A stretch of 64,000 bases of DNA, taken from contig NC_092463.1 in NCBI RefSeq assembly GCF_047495875.1, positions 9,744,622-9,808,621 of the forward strand. Direction: 5' to 3'. The stretch comes from Pithys albifrons albifrons (lineage: Eukaryota; Chordata; Aves; Passeriformes; Thamnophilidae). Each line of letters begins with the position of its first letter. Positions within the stretch are counted from its first letter, which is position 1. The notes under the pieces are model-generated. The model saw only the letters and a program-made list of their open reading frames with translations. It searched no databases and had not been told where the DNA came from. Below are positions 13,383 to 26,338 of this stretch, piece after piece. The translations under genes were made by a program, and so were the position numbers.

Positions 13383-13404
13383 AAAGCCTTTGTGGAAAGG
13401 CTTT
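13383..13404. other. Small perfect hairpin
   Basis: Two perfect 9-base arms (AAAGCCTTT and AAAGGCTTT) enclose the four-base loop GTGG. It stands alone, with no T-run or gene next to it, so no terminator role is implied. Confidence 0.5.
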
Positions 13405-16400
13405 GATGTCTTGTGCTGAGGCTCTATGGACAATCTGATGTGTTAACCATGGCATTAGTCATTATGAAGTGAAGAAGAAAAATAATTTCTACTGTAATGA
13501 ATATCTAGACTCCTGGAAGTGGTTGAACAATCCAAGCTTTTCTCGTGACTCACTTGGTCCTATCAGTGCCGTGCTGTTGTAATTTGTCTCACTGGGCAGT
13601 CTCCTTATTCCTCACTGCTGGAAAGCAGGTCTCTCCCTCCTCTGCTGGCAGATCAGCACTCTGGAAATAAAAAGAGTGGTGTCGAAGACTGCAGTCATCT
13701 TAAGTTTGAGGACCCTCCTGGTGCAAAAACACCCCACAGGTTTTCTCATTGCCCACATATCCTTGTCTATTGCCCCACAGCCTAGAAGAGATCAGCACAA
13801 AACTTTCAACTTCAGTCTTCCTCTCACAAACATGAGTTCTGCAGCCTGAACTGAATGAGACATGACACTGGCTCTCCTTTTTAGCTCTTGTTGTATTTCA
13901 AAGAAAATCCTCACGAAAGGTCACAGGTGAATGTCTAGGAAAAAACACTGCCTATATCTGCAGTGAAATTTTCCCAGCTTCTGGGAGCCAAGGTCTGGCC
14001 TTGTTGAGCTCTGGTGTCCCCCCTGCTCTGCTCAGCCACGAGACTTACCAGCTGTGCAAGGGTATCCATGTACTCCTACTGAGAGGTTTAGTAATTTTTT
14101 TTCCTCTGGGATCCTTTTAGTTAACATTAGAAACAGGATAATAAGAACTAATGAAGATGTCATCCAAGGCCTGGAAGTTCATGTTCTCAGATGCCTTCTC
14201 CATAAATATTGAGGAGCATCCTATATTAGTTTCTTTTAGACAGAGCAATACAAGGTAAGTAATACGGAAAATAATCCTGTAGAGGGTAAGGGAGCAATCA
14301 CTGTATATTGCATAGTGAAAAAGAAATATTTTCATTCTTTTTAGCATCCTGAAATTGTCTTGTGAAGACTCCAGCTCCAGTGAGAGACTGCCTTCTTGCT
14401 CCAGGGAATTTCAAATTAGCAGTCAGTTAAACTGTAAGAGCTGTTTCTCCTGGGAATAAACATTTGTTTTGTTTATCTCCAGCCAGCAGCTAATAGCACA
14501 ATAATGATCTAATCCCCAGATCCCTTTGGCTGGAAACTGATACCTTAATCTTAGCATTGCAAGTCTTATCAGTCTTTGCTCCTATGCAGTTTGAACATTT
14601 CTTTTTATACCTTCCATGCCTCCTGCAATGAAAGACTGTCACAGATTCTGGTTATCTTTACGATGAGTTACCTTTCCCTGACCCCATTCACTTCTTTCTC
14701 ACAAATATCACCCTTGAACTCTTTTCTTCTGGCCCCTATATGACTGCTACTGAAGCCCAGTGTTATTGTCTTAATTTTGCTTAACTCTCTCTGGTTTTCA
14801 CTATCCCAGAGGAATGGTGTTACATTTGATTCAATGATCAAGACAAACCAGTCTTGCTGTTACCCTGCCTTTACCCAACAGCAATCAACAAAAATGTGTA
14901 AAGCAAGCACAAAGCAAACATTTCTTTTGAATCTCAAACCACACTGAGCTTCTCTATGTTATCAATCAGATCCAATAGTATTCCAATGAAATAGAAAAAT
15001 AATATTCCCAAGGGTGGCCTTCTGGCATCCCTAGGTGGAACTATTTATTTAGATTAGTAGTCCAAACATAGTAGGTAAGGACTCAACATGTTCTAGTCAC
15101 ATTTAGGGGGTTCTGAATAAAACTGAATCAAAAGTAAACTTCCTGTCAAGGTTTGCTCCTCACATGAAACAGTGGAAACTTAGACACAGCTCAAGGAAAG
15201 CCACTATTAAAAATGAATGCACATATCAGAAAATATCCACCATTCTTCCCTCTACACAGACCCAACTACTTATTTATCCTATACATACATGGTTTTAACA
15301 CTACCCTCCTATTACAGAGACCATCCTTCTGTCATTTATCCTCCCTCTGCACCCTCAGATGTTGCAGCTGTTTGATCTGGTAAAGATGCATAAGGGATAA
15401 ATCCAATAGGATAGAATAATAGTAGAATTTTTCCTTCCTTCCTTTTTCAAACCTCATCAGTTTGGTTGTTTTACAGACCCTCCACTAATTTGACCATAAA
15501 ATTAGAGTTGTTTATTAAAAAAACCCCAAATGTTGATGATTTTTATTTCACTTCATATACTTCTACTTCACAACATAGACTTCTGTATCCATGGTCATTC
15601 AAAAGCTGTAGTGCATAGAAAATATCAGTGATTGTAATGAATAACAAGTATTTTCTTCTTTATTTAAGCTTCATTTGTTTCTCAGTAGGTTTAGATTTTC
15701 CCAGTATCCATATCTCAGTAATAAAATTACAAACAGATAGGAGATTTGGCCACATTTATCCCACAGTATGCCATCCTCCCACGTGAATCCTAAAAACTAG
15801 TCCATTGGAGCCTAATTTTCTCTAAAATAAAACAGAATGAGAAGAGGCCTCGAATGGAAGCAGAAAGCTTCGCAGAGACCATAAATGAGTCACACACCAG
15901 ACAGGGACATTGCCCAGGAATGCAGATAACTGCATGATAAAAGATTGCAATGCATTCCTCATTGTTTTACCTCAAAAGGAAATGTGCTCAGAAATCAGAG
16001 TCAAGAGCACAGATAGTGGCAATTTAATGCAAAACTAATGCTAGATTTCCTTAAAATGCAAATGAAGCCTGAGCATACCTGACCAGGTAAATGACATTTT
16101 ATGACTTTTGGACAAGATATTTTCTGGTGTTGGAGGAGAAAAAATTGCAAGGGAATAATAAGATGAGTTGGGTTTTTTGGTGTGTTTTTGTTTTGTTGGG
16201 TTTTTTTGTTTTTAATGTGGACGATTAGTAGATCTACCATATAAGTCTAACTAGCTGCACTTCAGTTCACCTGAGGAGAAGCAGCTCTATTGGAGCATAT
16301 GGAGTTTACCAATGCTGCTTGGCATTTTTTAAATTTCTGCCTTTTTGAGAGAAAAAATATCAACGTGTGCTGCAAGAAGCCATTATGGTCAAAATCCATT

Positions 16401-17791
16401 GTAAAATACAGGAAAAGCAGGAATAGTTTGAGAATTTTAACATTCCGAACTCTCCCTTTCTCGTTCTTCTTTCATCCTCCCTTATTTACAGCCCAGTTGT
16501 TGCTGATTTGAGTTCAGGAGTCCAGCAAAGCACTCTGACTAGAAACCGACACTGAATAAAAGTGAGGTTGACTGTTTATTTCAAGAGCCTAGCCTGAGTG
16601 AATTGCAAGTGTAGGAATCCAGCTAATGGAAAATAAATCAGTTGTTTAAAATCCTTTGTGTTTTAGCAACTGCAAGTGTTACCCCTCAGTGACATGGATG
16701 AGAGTTTTCTTTTTAATAACAGTATGCCTTCACTGCACTTTGACAGATTCAGAGGTGACCCTGTGCTGGCTCCTTCGCCATGCTCTGAGGCTCTCTGCCA
16801 TTCACACCTGTGAAACTAGTGTAAGTATGTGTAAAATGCCACCAGCTCCAATTTCAAGTAGAGAGCAATCCAAACAGGCTCACATACTGGAGATGGAAGT
16901 GTAATGAAGACTTGCCTTGCATTTGTATTTTAGCCAGCTCAGAATGCTTGGCCTCAGTGGACTTGCTCAGCCCTGTAATGGGATTAAGCTCCTATTTACA
17001 CTGCACACACAGTGAGCCTGTGGATATCTGAACTAGCTCCAAACAAGCTGCCTGAGGAATCACGGTCAGGCTGAGAGGAGGAGGAAAGCAGTCTCTGATG
17101 GATGACCACTAGCTCAGCCTGGCAGCTCACAGCTCTGCCCTGCACTGTGGGGATGCACAGGGACCCCACTCCCCACAGAGAGCGGGCTTGTCATCTGCAC
17201 AGATCTGTCTGGGACAGAACAGCTTAAATAGGGCTGGCCTTGAGTCACACAGAGGGTCAATGCAAAAGCCAAACAGCAGATTTCCTGCCTTATCCACATG
17301 CCTTTCCCCTCTCAGACCACCTACAGCACCACTGTAGAAGGCACTTTTGCTGAAGTGCTTTGCCGCATCCAAATAAGCCCAGTTTGACACATGTTCAGTG
17401 GGGGCATGGGCAGGGAGAAACTTGGGAGGGAAACAGTGGGTGATGGAGGAAATGGAAAAACAAGGCAATGTCCAATGCCTGGAGGATTTGAGGGCATAAA
17501 CATGACACCAGCCACAGTACCTGCTGGGCATGGTGGGCAGTGTGTTGGATCCCTGAGGGGTCACAAGAGTCCCGGACATGCTTGTCCTAGCACTCACTGG
17601 GACAATGCAGCTTTGATCAGGAGAATGTTGTGCTGGCAGAGGAACAAGGAGATGTGGGTCAGATCCTGCTCTGCTGCCCTTCCATGGAGTACAGTACTGA
17701 TCCAACATTTGCATGTTGTTTCTCTCTTCTTGGTGACTGAGAAATTAAAATATGCTTCTAAATGCATTGCAAAATGCTCATATAGGAAAAC

Positions 17792-18387
17792 TGTCCTGGC
17801 TTTGGCCGGGGCACAGTTAATTTTCTTCACAGTGGCCAGTGTGGGGCTATGTTTTAGATTTGTGCTAAACACAGAAATGATAGTAGAAATGTTTTGGTTA
17901 TGGCTGAGCAGGGCTTACACAGAGCCAAGGCCTTTTCTGCTTTTTGTACTGCCACACTGAGGAGGGCACAGGGAGTGTGTGGTAAACTGGGAGGAGACAC
18001 AGCTCAGACAGGTGACTCCAGCTGAGCAAAGGGATATTCCAGATCATATGACATCATGCTGAGTCTGTGAAGTGAGGGGAATAAGGAGGGAGGGAAGGAT
18101 GTTTGGAGTGATGCTGTTTGTCTTCCCAAGTCATCATTATGTGATTAGGGCCCTGCTCTTCTGGAGGTTGCTGAACACCTGCCTGCCCTTGGGAAGCAGG
18201 GAATTAATTCCTTTTTTTGTGTTTTGCTTTGTGTGCGTGGCTTTTGCTTTCTCTGTTAAGCTGTCTTTATCACAAACCATGAGTTTTCCACCTTTTACGT
18301 TCCAATTCTCTTCTTGATCCTTCTGATGGGGGCATGAAGAAGCTGCTTGTGCTGTGCTTGGCTGCTGCCTGGGGTTAAACTACGACA
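17792..18387 (+). mobile_element. Solo LTR of an avian endogenous retrovirus
   Basis: The block begins TGTCCTGGCTTTGG and ends GGGGTTAAACTACGACA, giving TG...CA ends and a length of about 596 bases. Internal words follow a widespread bird LTR that I recognise: AGTTAATTTTCTTCACAG, GGGATATTCCAGA, CATATGACATCATGC, GTTTGTCTTCCCAAGT, CTGAACACCTGCCTGCC, GGCTTTTGCTTTC and CTGTCTTTATC. The family normally has a TATA box after the CATCATGCT word and an ATTAAA signal before CTGTCTTTATC. Here both are worn (about 18058-18080 and 18253-18262). Flanks are aaaac on the left and an A-run on the right, so the target duplication may be about AAAA(C/A). No internal viral genes remain. The plus-strand frames that run into it at 17391-17960 and 18072-18317 are not genes. 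Confidence 0.9.
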
Positions 18388-21300
18388 AAAAAAAAAAAGA
18401 GCCAGAGGGAAGCACTGGCCTCAGTTCCCCTTCAACCACCACTGGGAAAGGTCAGGATGGAGCTCTATGTCAATGAGACCTGGAGGAAAGTTATGGAAGC
18501 AGACGGATTAAGATATCTCACTTCAATTGAAGTGCTGAATTTGAGTTTTGTCTTGAACCCGTGCAGAGTTTCTTCATGAACTCAGCTGTACATATGCCCC
18601 TGACCAAGCAGACAGGGAAAGCAGAGAGCTCTAAAAGTCCACTGTGACTTAATTATAGCAAGTGATGTGCCTGAGCCATGATAGTTTAGTGGGGTTTGTA
18701 GCCTCAGTGCCTGTGGGCTTCATAAGGGCTCAGTGCAGGGAGGTGGGAAGCAGACAAAAGGCCAAGCTTCTTGGCTGATAGGTCTGAATAAAGTCTCAGC
18801 ATAGAGCAGGGAGGTGAGGTACAGGGGAATATCTTTGTTTTAAGAGTGAATTAATTAAGAGTTCCCTTTCCCAAAGCAGGGGGATTTCCCTCTGAGTTCA
18901 TTTGAGTTTGCATCTGTGTGGAAAATCAGGAGAGCAGAAGGGTCTTACGTGCTACAGGAAGGATCTGTCCTGTTTCTGCAGTGTTCTATCTGTAGAATAA
19001 ACCCACCTGAGAGATGATTTCTCAGCAAGGACTTTACATTTATTGATTGGGTGTTTGGGCATACAGTAGACCATGCCTCTGACTCCAGGAACAAGGGGGA
19101 CACAGGAGGACAGATGGCAACTGGAGTGCCTGAACCACATTCCTTCCCCTACTTCTGAAACAGTGTGGCTGCTCTGACTGCCCTGTCTTGACATTGGCTA
19201 TATCTTGCAATTCTATTCCTGTGTGTTTCTATTCCTGGCATTTGTTGGGTGTTTGTTTGTTTTTTCTGTCAGAACTTAGAAGCAAAAGTTATCTGGCCAT
19301 CACTTTGCAGAATCTAACTTTAGACATGAGTTTCTGGAGCATCTTCCCTGAATGTGTAGTCCTCTCCTATTGGCACAGCCCCCACTACCTCAGTCAAGCA
19401 ATTTAGCTATAAATTACAGATTTCTGCAAGCTTCCAACACTTCATCTGCTGGATCAATGTCCTGTGGGAGAAGAATGTCAGTAACTAGTATTAAGGTTTG
19501 ATTTGTAAACACAGCTTTAAAGACAGTTGAAAAATGTGCTTTGGCTGGAATTCCTAAATCTTTCCATCATAACTTGTAACAGAAGCTCAGACTTTAGTTC
19601 AAACACTGAATATTTTGGGGGAAAACTGTTCTGAAAACATGGTTCTCTTACCTTTTTCTTTAACTATGGCTTTCGCTATATTTTTTATGCCACCATATAA
19701 TCCCTCCCCTTAGGAGAAAGGAGACAATAAAGTTGGACAGAAGCAGGTTTCATTTGGATGGGAACTTGAGCCTGAGGTGTCTATTGGATTTGGTCATTCT
19801 CCTCTACAGTTCTGCTTTCCTGTTGGACAACGTGGTTTGTGATATACCCGAGTCTTTTCTCTTGGGGAAGAAAAGTGATGCATTATGGATTGCATACTCT
19901 AATTAAGAAATATAGCTCAAAGACATGAATGGATCACCAAATAACTCACAAATTTAATTGTATTAGACAGTAATAATTTCCAAGTAGGAAAATTATTTGT
20001 AGCTTTGGGTATGTAGCTGTTCAAGAACATTTCAAAAATTTTCATGACAAATAGAAAATTTTTCATATTATTACATGGAAATGTAAGCTTAATTTCCATC
20101 GGAGTTATAGCCAAAGAAATAGAAAAGAAATGAAACAATGCTGGCAACCTTAATAGTCTCTTTAGATGGCAAATCCAGAAATATCTAACTTCTGCACAGG
20201 TAAATTGGAACCATTTTGTGAAGAGACTATTGAAATGCTAATGTTAGTGATACAATGAAACTGTTGCCTACCTCAAAACAGAATCTGGCATAAGCAGTGG
20301 ATAAAAGGGATCATACACTATAGCTATAAATATAGCCTGTATCACATATATTTGCCTGTGGTAGAGAAATGAATTGATACATTGAAATACAGTAATACAG
20401 GTCTGAAATGAAATCAGCTCATTCCTCCTGATGGAGTAAGTGAAAATGTGTTTTTTTTCTTTACAGAAGGGAAAATGAACCAGAATTAGTCACAGAGCAT
20501 ATTCCATTTCTGCTCTGGGAGTGGTGCCAGATCAGATTGTCGTCCTCTCATGTGTTTGCTCATTCCTTTACACCCTGGCTGGTGGACTCTGCCCAGCCAC
20601 AGGGTGCTGATAGTGTGTCAGACACACACAGCACTGAGCACAGTGTAACAGCTGCAGGTTTTATAGGTGGTGAGTGAACTGGAGGCCGGGTGATAGTAAA
20701 TAGGTTTAGAGTACAGAATAGCAAATATTTCTAAAAGTTAGTAGACGATTTGGTTTTAAACAATTAAAAGACATGACTGAAATTATTTGTGTTTTTAATA
20801 ACAATGAAAGGTTCAGATTTAAGCAAGCTAACACTTTCTTTAAAATTAAATAGAAATTATCTGTGTTAATGTTTCTTTGTGGGAGCTGAAACTGGAGATT
20901 TCAAGTATTGGGCTGACAGACAAGAACCTCCAAGTGAAATTTATTAGGATCAGGCTGTAAGCAGAAGCAAGACAGACTAATCTTTTCATTTCACAGAGAA
21001 ACACCAAACTGTGGTCATCTGGCAGAGTGACTGGAAAGTAGTGGAAATGGAAAGCACATTTGAGTTATCATTGAGTAACTCATCATCTATATCACTGGAA
21101 AATAAACTCGGTGGTGAGGCACTGCTTTGATTTTTTTAATAAATGCTTAAAATTGACAACATCCCCTGAAAGATCAAAACTGCCATTGTGTTCAATCCCA
21201 GGTGCATTTCAACAAGAGGGACTCTGCAAAACAAATATGTTTCACTGATACAAAGTCAATGTGACTTAAGTGCTTTGCTGAACTGAAGCCATAACTGGAC

Positions 21301-22219
21301 CCGAGTCAGAGGCCCATCAATCTCACACCTTGGAGCACTCCCACAGCTCATAGAAATCCCCTTTCCCAGCTGTGACACTACCTGTCCTGGCAGAGAGGTG
21401 TGCAGATCCTACAGGGACCTCAAAGAAAGGGACTTTCAGGGGGAGTCTTTCCCCATTTATGCTGATCATGTAAGAAGTTGCTGTTACATCACTTGCTTCT
21501 TTGTGATCTTTATAACTTGTGAATAAATTATTTGTTTTATGGAGCTGTAGCATATGGCAGCAAAGAATCACTCTGCTATGAGGAACTCCCAGGTGACAGA
21601 AAGAAAATGAATAACTAATTTCTTGTTGCTATGAATGTGTGAGTACTCTCTGGTACTGGGCTGTAGGTCTCATATGAATGTGCATTTCATTCCAAAGACA
21701 AGAGTGGGGGAAAGAGCCACCAGAGCTGGCACAAAATATGAGGCAAAGGACTGTTTGTGAGTAATCACTTGAGAGGTCATTTCTATTGTTCTGCTGTGCA
21801 GCAAGAAAGCCCACATTCTTTCAATTATAAAAATGGAAATGGAATAAATCTCATAAGCAACAGATTTTCTATCTCCAGACTATGTTATCCTACAGTGTTA
21901 CTAATAGAAGACAACAACTACAAAGTTCACAAACAGTCATGGACAGCAGTTTGTTAGGCGGTTTTAGTTCAGCTCTCTGTAGAGGGAAGGTCAAACTAAG
22001 ACATGAAGTCTGAAACTTCATGCAAATTGAAATCCTCTTTTAATTTGATTTGGACTAATCTTTTACTAGATCTGAACAAGCAAAGGATTTTGTCTTTCCA
22101 ATATATTCAACAAGAATCCACTTTGCATATAAACCAATCTTACCTTTAGCAACCTTATCGGTGTTTTGCTGTCATGTCATTCCTAAGATACTGATTCAGG
22201 TGTTGAGTGGATAACAATC

Positions 22220-22267
22220 ATAAAAGATAGTGGATATATTACTATAAAAGATAGAGGATATATTACT
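22220..22267. repeat. 24-bp tandem duplication, two copies
   Basis: The unit ATAAAAGATAG(T/A)GGATATATTACT occurs twice head to tail, at 22220-22243 and 22244-22267, with one difference. Near identity indicates a recent slippage or short duplication. There is no sign of function. Confidence 0.9.
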
Positions 22268-22299
22268 TGTAATTTGTGTTTTCTTAAAAAAGCTACTGA

Positions 22300-22410
22300 T
22301 GTGCTTTGGCACTCAATACATATTTAGCACAAAAAATATGGCAAGTTAGTATCAAAATGTTCCCTGCCCCCAAATGACTGCAACCTAACAGAGAGACACA
22401 GGGGACTCAT
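22300..22410. repeat. Possible ancient SINE/LINE fragment (MIR/L2-like)
   Basis: The words GCACTCAATACATATTTAGCAC and TTCCCTGCCCCCAAATGACTGCAACCTAAC (given here in part: TTCCCTGCCCCCAAATGACT) resemble the tails of old amniote SINE/LINE families, whose tails read roughly GCTCAATAAATGTT and TCCCTGCCC..AAGAGCTTACA. The copy is short and worn, and the match is from memory only. Confidence 0.3.
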
Positions 22411-24005
22411 CATATTCTGAACAATCCAGCATAAGTTTTATACTGGTTTAAATTCCCGACTTGTAAGTCTTGTAGTGCTGCTCCAAAAGTTTCAGGAAGA
22501 ACAGATCATGGTGACTGTCTTTATAATGCCAAATGTCTCATAAATTGCTGTCACACGATGGAAAAATTCTGAATGAGGGATTGTTTTTCTTCAGCATTAA
22601 TATTTTAATATATAGTACATGAGTATGAAAATAGGATCTTCTACTTTAGAGCTGCTCATTCCCTCACCACCACTTGTGTTGCTTTCTCCAGACTCTCAAA
22701 GGCACAGCAGGAGCCGATGTCACCAGACTGTAAAGGTATAAAAATCTAGGGTTTCCTTTGCTTAGCATCCCTCCTCGGAAGCACCCAGCTCCAGCTGTTG
22801 TTCGGTTGTTGCACCATAATTACATTAGTACTCACTGGAGCCACCTGCTGCAAAGAGGCTTTGATCCTACCTCAAGTGAGCAGAGTTTTCTCTCAGACTT
22901 TCTAAACCTAACTTCCAGCTGATGCTTGGTCTGAAATAGGATACAAAAATAGCAGGCTTCAGATAGGAAATTTTTTCTAAAAGTTTGCACAAAATTAATA
23001 TTTGTACATAGAAGATCCTTTTTCATGCAGTCCCTCTTGGTGCTTTGTAATTTAAATTTTCATATTCCTCAGTGGCTCTTAGCAGTGAAAAATAATTAAC
23101 AGGCAAAATGACAATGGTAGAAGTGGTATAACAATAATACTCCAAGCACATATTATTTTCAACCTACGTTTCAGTGTCTTCAGCTATAAAATAAGGGTAT
23201 TTAATTTTTGTTTTGGTTTGCTTGACTTTTTTCTTTTTTTTTCCCAGAAGGTCAAAACCTGTATTTACAAACCTTGCCCTGGCTACTTGACATTCTCACA
23301 ACAGTGTGTAGGGACAGCAAGAGCAGTCTGCCTTCAGTATTAAGCACACAGATTTAATGGTCTCAAAGGTTGGATCTGTGCTCCCATTACCAACTTCACT
23401 ATAGTTTCTGTTTTTCAGTGGTTTCCCAGTTCTTTCTGCTCTCTTTTCCTCTGCCTTAGCCATATGAACCTCCAACCCTAGAGATCATAAGCGTATTGCA
23501 AAGGTCTCCAGTGCTCAGACCCAATTGCTGCTGTCACAAAATTCAGGACACACCACAGCTTGTTGCCATCCAATACACAGACCAGAAAATAAAAACTTGA
23601 TATCAGATTTTAGTCAAACTACAAATTGAACGGCAATTTTTCTGTAGCCTCAGTGCTATGCATTCCTCTCTATATTTTAAAATGGCATTTGCTGTAGTAT
23701 GGGTTCAAGAAGTGACAGGACAAATCCATGGGAAAAAAAAAAAAGTACAGGTTTTATGTTATTAGCTACATCCTCTCTGCCTTTGGGAGGCCCTCAGACA
23801 GAGATCACTGGGAGAATATTCTGGAGGAGTGTTGTTAGGTACTTGCTTCAGTCTTACATGGCTCATTAGGAATCTGCTTGCTTTTGGACACTATATAATA
23901 CAGGACACAGAGTTGGGATGTCCACAGTGCCTGTCCCTGCATTTCTGTTTAAGGGGGAAAAAGAAACTGGCAAGCAACATCAGTAGGGTAGAAGTGTTTC
24001 TGATA

Positions 24006-24045
24006 GGGGGGAAAAAAAAAGAAAGAAAAAGAAAGAAAAAGGGGT
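24006..24045. repeat. Purine-only (GA-rich) microsatellite
   Basis: A plus-strand run of G and A only, in GAAAGAAAAA-type units. Pure purine tracts of this length can form triplex structures and are prone to slippage. It lies about 90 bases from the G-rich tract at 24137-24167. Confidence 0.85.
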
Positions 24046-24136
24046 AAGATAAATGGGATTACATCTTTTGTAAAGAGTTTGAAATTTGGAAAGTCCTTCT
24101 GAATCTAGGTAGAACATAAACTCTTGAGTAAATGCC

Positions 24137-24167
24137 GGGGCGGGGGGGGAGGGCGGAGGGGGAGGGG
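24137..24167 (+). other. G-rich tract with G-quadruplex pattern
   Basis: Runs of 4, 8, 3, 2, 5 and 4 guanines are separated by loops of one to three bases. Four or more runs of at least three G with short loops meet the usual intramolecular quadruplex pattern. It stands out sharply from the AT-rich surroundings and is not in a recognisable promoter. Confidence 0.75.
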
Positions 24168-26282
24168 ATTATCAGCAAAAGTAGAAAAATGTAGTCCTAT
24201 GAAAGATTACCATGACCGTTTCTAGTGAAAACTATTAGAATACAGTTTGTGCAGATGCTGAATAACCCCATGCTGGTTGCCCTGAGATATCTAAAGATTG
24301 AATTCTGTCAGATCAATAGAAGAAATGTGCTTTCAATACAATGTCAACACTTACTGGAATAGGGAGAAAAATGCTGCATCCACATCTATCTCTGTATTGC
24401 CATTTCAAATATGAGTTCAAATATATAAGACATTTGATGACGTGCCATGGGGAGGGAACAGTTTCTGCAGCAGAAAGTATTTTCTCTGTCAGACATAATG
24501 CAGCCTACTCCCCCCATTTGCATTTCACAGGCATTTAAGTTTAAAAACCAAAGGAAAACAGAACATTTTAAGGCCTTATTCTTCCTATCTGCCATGTAGC
24601 ATTTTTCAAGAACCCTGAACTGCTGTAACCCAACTCCGCCAGAAACAGGCACAGCAAACCTGGAAAATGGGATTCCCTTCCTGCCCAGGGTGTTTGTACT
24701 GCTGGAAATGGATGGCTTTTCAAACCCAGCATGATAGAAATACTGTCAAAAGAAAGCAAAGATGAATGAAATTAGTTTTAAGCTCCAACATTTACAAAGT
24801 TATTTTCAAGACAAAAATTGAATAGTCTTCATTTCTTGGAAGTCTTACTGTCACTCTGTGTCAAGTGTAAAAGTCCATGTCCCTTTCAGGTGCCCTTCTT
24901 AGCAAAGTTGCCTGATTCTAAGACCTGCCTGAATCTCAACAGTCCACAAACACATAGAAGCCCTTATAAGACAGGTTCTTCTTACTCAGAAAAATAAAAA
25001 CAGAATGTCAGCATTTTATTATTATAGCTCTAGGGAACTAAATTGGAATTTTTTAAGGTAAAGGCATCAGACCATTAAAGCGTATCTGTTTATGGTTATA
25101 GAAAATGGAATAGAAGATCTTTAGCATATACTGTATTCATAGTGTCATCAAAATGTTCATTTCAGGTCTGGAAGGTTTATTAAGTTGCCTTTATGGGTTG
25201 AGGGTGCAGGCACAGGTTTCAGAAACAAGGTCATTCCAGAAGCCAAACTGCCATGTAAGGGAATGGGCACACTCCAAACTAAGTTTTTAATATGGTATTT
25301 AACACCATTTATGTTTCTCTTGTCACATATCAGTGACTCAGAGAGATGTCTTTTTTCATGCATATAAATTCACACTGTACTTCCAAATACAGTTAGCACT
25401 TTTCAGTAAATCTCTGTCTTATTCAACAGGGAACTCATTTATCTTCCTATTCAAAAGAATGAAGAAAGTGAATCTCACTTTCCCTTTTTTTTCTTTTGTT
25501 TGAGCCTTCATATTCTGCAGTGGAGAGCAGGAAATTATTAGGTCAGGAAATGGAGTCAGGGGTACAGATCAATCAATCATGCTTCGTGTCCTAGTATTGC
25601 AACACACAGACTGATGTCACTGGGAATTGATGAATGCCACATCTGCATGTAAAACTCACAGGCAATGTCGGGAACTCATTCCGCAGCTATTTTGTGGTTA
25701 CCTTCAACTTTGATTGATACCATCTCCTCACTGCTTCCTTCTGTAGTCCCTTGTGCTCTGTGAAGGGAAGAGAACTTATTCCTGACATTTCAATCCCACT
25801 AAGAGATGGGGATTCCGGATTCCTCTAGCAAACGCCTTCAAAGGCCAAAAGAATAAAAAATGTTTGTTTAAGATCTAAATTTTGACCAAATTCAGCATTA
25901 TTTGCTGAGATAATTTTGATTTCACACATTTCTCCTTTGCTCGGGGTACCTAAGAGCTTATCAGGGTGCACATACCACAGGAGATGATTAATGCTCTCCT
26001 TGCTTTGTCTGAATAGTGAATGCTTGCTCATCCAGTATGAGCAAATCAAGAACAAAGGACCACATGATGAAACCACTACACATACTGCTAGACAAGAGTT
26101 CACTATGAAAAAATACCACATTCAGATGAGGGATGGGAGAAAAAAACCAAAAAGTAAAAGCAGTTCAGCTAAAATACCATTCAATCTAAAGTTATGCTAA
26201 AAATTAAAATTAAACAAAACACCCTGGGGAAAAAAATCTGACTATGTAATTATAATTGTCCTATCATACAATGAAATTTTCT

Positions 26283-26338
26283 AATTTTCCTTAGTCAATA
26301 AAATTTATTTAATTTTCCTTAAACACAATAAAATTTTA
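26283..26338. repeat. 28-bp imperfect tandem duplication
   Basis: The unit AATTTTCCTTA....ATAAAATTTA occurs at 26283-26307 and again at 26311-26338, with a few differences and a small length change. This is a local duplication in very AT-rich DNA, with no coding content. Confidence 0.75.

Larger units (their letters stand above)
8055..17791. other. Long gene-free stretch, mostly unique AT-rich DNA
   Basis: No exon, tRNA, snRNA or young repeat is recognisable. Notable items are an AT-rich block with many ATTA/TAAT cores at about 9746-9985, a perfect small hairpin at 13383-13404, and a T/G-rich tract near 16171-16215. The segment 16900-17760 is richer in GC and is open on both strands (frames of about 190 codons), but neither product resembles a known family and I see no convincing splice-site-bounded exon. 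Confidence 0.6.

Noticed and set aside
17127..17960. Longest open frames in the window (195 codons minus, 189 codons plus)
   Set aside because: They overlap on opposite strands in a GC-richer patch, resemble no protein family, and the plus frame runs into the solo LTR at 17792. Composition explains them.
20600..20660. Possible LTR end (CAGACACACACAGCACTGAGCA)
   Set aside because: No TG...CA bounded block, promoter or polyadenylation signal could be placed around it.
22220..22267. CRISPR-like repeat
   Set aside because: Only two head-to-tail copies with no spacer, in a bird-type genome; a simple tandem duplication.
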